64,000 nucleotides of DNA, taken from positions 6,129,772 to 6,193,771 of the forward strand of contig CAIIXF020000002.1 of NCBI GenBank assembly GCA_903813345.2, given 5' to 3'. A program made the position numbers and the translations under genes. A model generated the notes under the pieces. It saw only the letters and a program-made list of their open reading frames with translations. It was not told the origin of the DNA and did no database searches. Positions 22,801 to 28,800 of the stretch are shown in pieces (position 1 is the stretch's first letter; every line of letters starts with the position of its first letter). The DNA comes from Owenia fusiformis. Its lineage: Eukaryota; Annelida; Polychaeta; Sabellida; Oweniidae.

Positions 22801-25800
22801 CAAGTCATAGATTGAAACCATGGGCGTAGCCAGGGGGGGTGCGATGGGTGCGGTCGCACCCTCCCCCCCATAACCTTTGAAAATATGACCATTGGATAGA
22901 GGAAGAACAGAGCTTTAAAATGCTTTTTATTTGAAGCTTCTAGCTCAATTTTGAAGGAAGTTGCATCAATTTTTGTAAAATTCAAAAGAAATCTTAATTT
23001 TTTGTGTTGCTTATGCCAAAATCGCACCCCCCCCCCCCTGACCGAAAACTGAAATTTTTTCGGCGATCGCACCCCCCCTGACTGAAAGCTGGCTACGCCC
23101 CTGTTGAAACTGTGGTCATGTGACCAGTAGACTCATTTGAAGCATGAAATTTTAAAACCCAAATCTATCAGTTTATTCTAAACTTGTTTTTTAATTCTGC
23201 TACTTCAAAATTGAACCTACCTTCACTGGGTCTTACACCACGAAATTCTGCCTTGATTCCTTCATCTTTTTGGTCACTTTGATCTGAAATCAACATACAG
23301 TGATAAGGAATACAAGCTACTTAATAAGTACATATTTCGTACATATGTATATTAATCTGAACAAGGTACATCTTATGTTATGGAAATGTATTTATTTATC
23401 ATGGTAGGAGGGGATTGATTTTATATATTCCCTGTCAGATGTTTGCTCTACATATTTTAACTACAAGTTTCTAATTTATTTTATATATATTTAGTGAATG
23501 GTGATTGAAGAAAGTAAATTCATGATCGATCTTGGGTGTCTGTCATTATTAAAGTTTCTCTTCCCTGATTTGATTTTATATGTAGCTGTAGGTACATGTA
23601 TGTCTTACCTATTCCTGAAACACATTCTTTGGTAGCTGTGAATGGCTCATTTGGCTCATCTTGCTTTTGTTTTGCCTCTGGACTCTCCTTGGCATTTGTA
23701 TTGCTGGGAAGTTGATTTCCATGTTGTTCAACACCTAACTTTTTCAACTGGTCATCATGCTGTTGCAAGTGCTGGGTATGCTCTGCTTGTGTAGTTTGTA
23801 CTAAATGCAGTTCTTCAAGTATAGACTTGGCATCTGGAGGGCAATCATCTGGCAGCATTTTTATAGAATCTATCAAGCCACCCAGCACTCCAAGAGGAAG
23901 TTCATCTCGAGCTTTGCCATTATCATTTAGGGAGGTCACATAGGATTCTGAAATAAATATGATCCAATTTGTAAAGGATAGCCTGTGTTTAAGATAGATG
24001 TAAGTATTTAACACTGCAAAGCTATTTTAATTCCCTCAAAATTTCAGACAAGATACTGACTAATGATGGTGCAGAATTCCTTTATTGATAGGGTTTAAGT
24101 TAGTGTACATGGTGACTCAAAATGTGGGCCCCATTTATTTTAATAATTTCTAAGCTATAAATGATCAAGGTAATACATCTGGTGCTTTACTTGTAGTACA
24201 TTCTGTGTGATATGGTATGTTTGGTACTCTTAAAGTATTATGGTAACTGGAAGTGATGGACATACATGTACATCATGGAAGGTTTATCAAAACAAAATTG
24301 CTTATCATTAAACAGACTTTAAACAGTTTTTGAGTGTAGCATCTATATTAATTGCCTATCATATTTGTCTTAAATTATCGGAAATGGTCAAATAAACCAA
24401 ATAAGTAAATCTGTATCACATGGATGATAAAAGTGTTATACCATATTTAGGTACATGTACCTATTTTGGCAAATTATATTGAAGGTGTTCCTTGCTGCTG
24501 CTTATTTATTTTGATTACTGTTAATGTCCTTCAACCATTCTAGAAATATGATTCTGTTCGTCCTTGTCATTTCAAACAATGGACTGTAAAAAAGATTGGA
24601 GATTACAGAATCAATGGCCTTTGAAATGTAAAAAATTAAATTTATTTTTGGTCTTTTTTTAACTTGCGTTGAATTATTGTACCAGTTTTTTCAAAATCAT
24701 CAGAAGTTCTCAGAAGTTCAAATCTGATCTGTTCTTTGTTGTTAATTGCAGTCAGGGACAACATATATTACAATTGTTACATTCTTGAAACCATTTTCAG
24801 ATGATGACATTTTATCCATTTAATACTTACTGATTGATTTGACTTCCTGTTTCAGTCTTTCAAGTACTTCATGGTCATCAGAATCAGATGTTTTTAAAAC
24901 TCCAATGATGGCATCCATACAAATTTTCCAATCATCCTCGGACCATAAAACATCAGCATTGTTATGACCCCAGCTATTTCTAAACATTAAAAGCGTTTTT
25001 GCGAATTTTTTTTCTGGAGATCTCCAAAATGCTTCACCATCAAAAACCTTTAACAGTTGCGCTGGATCGTTCTCATATGTGGTATTTTTAAGTATCTTAT
25101 TCAAGCCAGGTACCAAGTATTTTGGAAGGCAAGCCCGAATGTTGCTCGCCTCAGCTCCTCTTTTGTAAACTTAACTGAAAATAAACATGAGGTGTATGTA
25201 CATCAATTTGTCATTTACATGTACATCAATTTGTCATTTACATGTACATCAATTTGTCATTTACATGTACATCAATTTGTCATTTATTTACATGTACATC
25301 AATTTGTCATTTATTTACATGTACATCAATTTGTCATTTACATGTACATCAATTTGTCATTTACATGTACATCAATTTGTCATTTATTTACATGTACATC
25401 AATTTGTCATTTATTTACATGTACATCAATTTGTCATTTATTTACATGTACATCAATTTGTCATTTACATGTACATTAATTTGATACAGATTTATTTGAA
25501 TACTGTACTCCCACTAATAATCTAGCTATTATATTTCGCGTTTTTGAATTTTTCGCGGATATTATTTTTCACTAATTTTTAGTTTTTTTTAAAATTTTGT
25601 GGTATTTGACTTCTCAAAATGCAACTTACTTCTTTTTTAGGTTGGCAATTACTTTATGTACGTTTCTAGAGTTTTAGTGGGTTTGTCATGCAATACCGCA
25701 TTACCACGCTTTCCACTTCAATATCAGCGCGCCATGACAGATATATACCTACCCTTCATCTTGAGCAATTTGTTCATCTTCCAGAATCTGAATGTAAGAA

Positions 25801-28800
25801 TTCAGTAACCTCCCAACCTTTTATTGCCCAATACTGGACCGCGATTAAGAACTTTTCGAATTTCACATCTATTATATCTTGAGAATCTTCCAAAACTCGC
25901 GAAAACCGCGAAATATAGTAGCACATGAAAATTACCGGGAGTACGGTATATCATTACTTTTTACAAACCACATCAATACTAATTGAGGAAGTAAATTGTT
26001 TGCATGTATCGAGATCATTTCAAATTTTACACATATGCACTTGAATATAATCAGTTAAACCATTTGCATTCAATTTGATCGATAGAATGCCTTTTATATA
26101 TTATTAAATGATGTAAATACTAAATAGATTACCTCCAGAAGACATTGCTTTTGTCTGTTGCTCAATGAATGAATGAAATTCTATTTCTAAAAAAATGGCG
26201 GTCAGTTCTCGGCAAATCTTGTTGACCTCATTTTTGTTTTGTTCAGTTTGCTTAAGTCTCAGATCTTTGAGACCAATAATAAAAAAGTCAAGTCAACCTC
26301 GATCAAATATTAACAGGCTGATTGTATGTTTTATTTCACAAGTACATATACAATCTGAAAGACTGCATTTTGATAATAACAGTTTTGCTTCGAGACTAAT
26401 ACATTCAGCAACATTTTTTAAGTGCCGTTTGGATTATTAATAAGATTTGGGTTTGTTAGTTCCCTATGAACACTTTGAAGTTGTATAATGTGTCACAAAT
26501 TGCTGGCTCTACAAAGGAAATCACTATAAGTTTTAGTACAAACTATGTCTTTTAGGAAAAAGTGGTGCTAAATTTGATGGTTCTGTTCAAACTCCACATG
26601 CATGTGCCTTTTAATTATAGTATTAACTACCTGTATGTTTGCTTTATGTGTATTTCTAGGAGAAAGTGGTGCTTTTGATGGCTCTGTCCAAACTCCACAT
26701 GCATGTGCCTTTTAATTATAGTATTAACTACCTGTATGTTTGCTTTACATGTATGTGTATTTCTAGGAGAAAGTGGTGCTTTTGATGGCTCTGTCCAAAC
26801 TCCACATACATGTGCCTTTTAATTATAGTATAAACTATGTTTGCTTTATGTGTATTTCTAGGAGAAAGTGGTGCTAAATTTGATGGCTCTGTTCAAACTC
26901 CACATGCATGTGCCTTTTAATTATAGTATTAACTACCTGTATGTTTGCTTTATGTGTATTTCTAGGAGAAAGTGGTGCTTTTGATGGCTCTGTCCAAACT
27001 CCACATACATGTGCCTTTTAATTATAGTATAAACTATGTTTGCTTTATGTGTATTTCTAGGAGAAAGTGGTGCTAAATTTGATGGCTCTGTTCAAACTCC
27101 ACATGCATGTGCCTTTTAATTATAGTATTAACTACCTGTATGTTTGCTTTATGTGTATTTCTAGGAGAAAGTGGTGCTTTTGATGGCTCTGTCCAAACTC
27201 CACATGCATGTGCCTTTTAATTATAGTATAAACTATGTTTGCTTTATGTGTATTTCTAGGAGAAAGTGGTGCTAAATTTGATGGCTCTGTCCAAACTCCA
27301 CTCGTACGTGCCTATTCTGCTCAGGACCTGAAGTAAGTATTCTTGTTATGTACATGTATTTAGATTTGTTAATTTTCCCATTTGGCATACATGTATATGC
27401 AGTGGCCCATTGAGGCCATTCTCATGACCAAAAAGTCAATATTCTTTTAAATCCAACATTGTTGATAGATCTCTCTCACTTCAAAGGTTTTTGCATTTTA
27501 CCACATGATATATGACGTTGAGTAATTAGCAAAATCAAAATTAACATATGCCATAGAAAATGATTTGATTTCTACACATGAGCATCTTTGGAGTGTGTAT
27601 AATTAAGAAATATAGACCGAAGAGCAGGGGAAATACACCATGCAGGATTAGGCACAAACATTTTCCGTAACCCAAACAACCGAAGGGAGTGAGGGGTTCG
27701 ACAACGTTTGTGCCTAGCCCTAAGGGGTGTATCCGAAAATATTTCCCCTGCTCCGAGGTCTATATTACGATTCAAACATAAAAACTCTCCAAAATGTTTC
27801 GAATATTCATTATGGTCCGCCAATACTACAACCCGCCGTTATGACGTCACACATTACACATATTACCAGGGGTATTCTTCGCAAATGTACGCCGGGTGAC
27901 ATGTTGACTTTGTTAATAGTTTCATAGAAGGTGTGAATACAGTCATGTTCGAATAGTATATAACTTTTAAATTAAAACATTATTCAACATTTTCTTCAAA
28001 ATATTTTTATTTGTATTCTACTATAATGTGCTAGAATATTTCCCATTTCATGTAACTACATGTACAGCAGGCCTGTAGCCAGGGGGGTTCGATGGGTTTG
28101 AACTCCCCCCCCCCCCCAGGGCAAAAATTCTTTCAGAATCATGCAGTTTTTCACCATTCTGAGCACTTTTTTAGTGATTTGGGCCATTTTTGGATCAAAA
28201 TTGTCAAAAGTGAACCCCCTGGAATATTTTAAAAGTGAACCCCCTTGGCATATCCTTTCTACAGGCCTGTACAGTATGTTGATGTAAATATCATAAATAT
28301 TCTCATCATGCAGATCTACCTTTTGTTTATTAACCCCTTTCTCCTTTTCTATTTCTAGATTATCCTCTCCTACTCGGAGGCTAGAAGTTTCAGCTGCTAA
28401 AGGGTTAAGGTTTTTAGCCCCTGCTGGGAATATATCACTTAACAGTATCTCAGACATCTCAGTACAGTCTAAAAATGCAGTAAGATTTTTGTTTTATTTC
28501 ATTCTTATGTCACCACCACAAAAGGTGACATATTGTTAAAGTCTTCAACTTTTTTGTGTATGGTGTTTGGTGGTTGGTGTTTGGCATTCTGTATTTGGTG
28601 TTTGGCATTCGGTTGTTTATGTTCAGTGGTTGTCATCTGTATAAACAAATGGCAAATGGTGACATTTCCAGCATTTGGCGTTTGGTGGTTGGTTGTTGGC
28701 AATACAATTTTCTGTTCTGTACTTTTGTCCACAGTTATAAAATTCTGTTCTTGTCACATGTTATTTGAATTGAAAAATAGAATATAAGCGAGGAAATACA

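Noticed and set aside
25057-25525. Plus-strand frames of 80-140 codons reading 'H-V-H-Q-F-V-I-Y'
   Set aside because: They are translations of the 23/27-bp 'acatgtacatcaatttgtcattt' array with no conserved motif.
27572-27927. Small genes on both strands near 27.6-27.9 kb
   Set aside because: They lie in and around a palindromic MITE within a sarcoglycan intron and have no domain or splice support.
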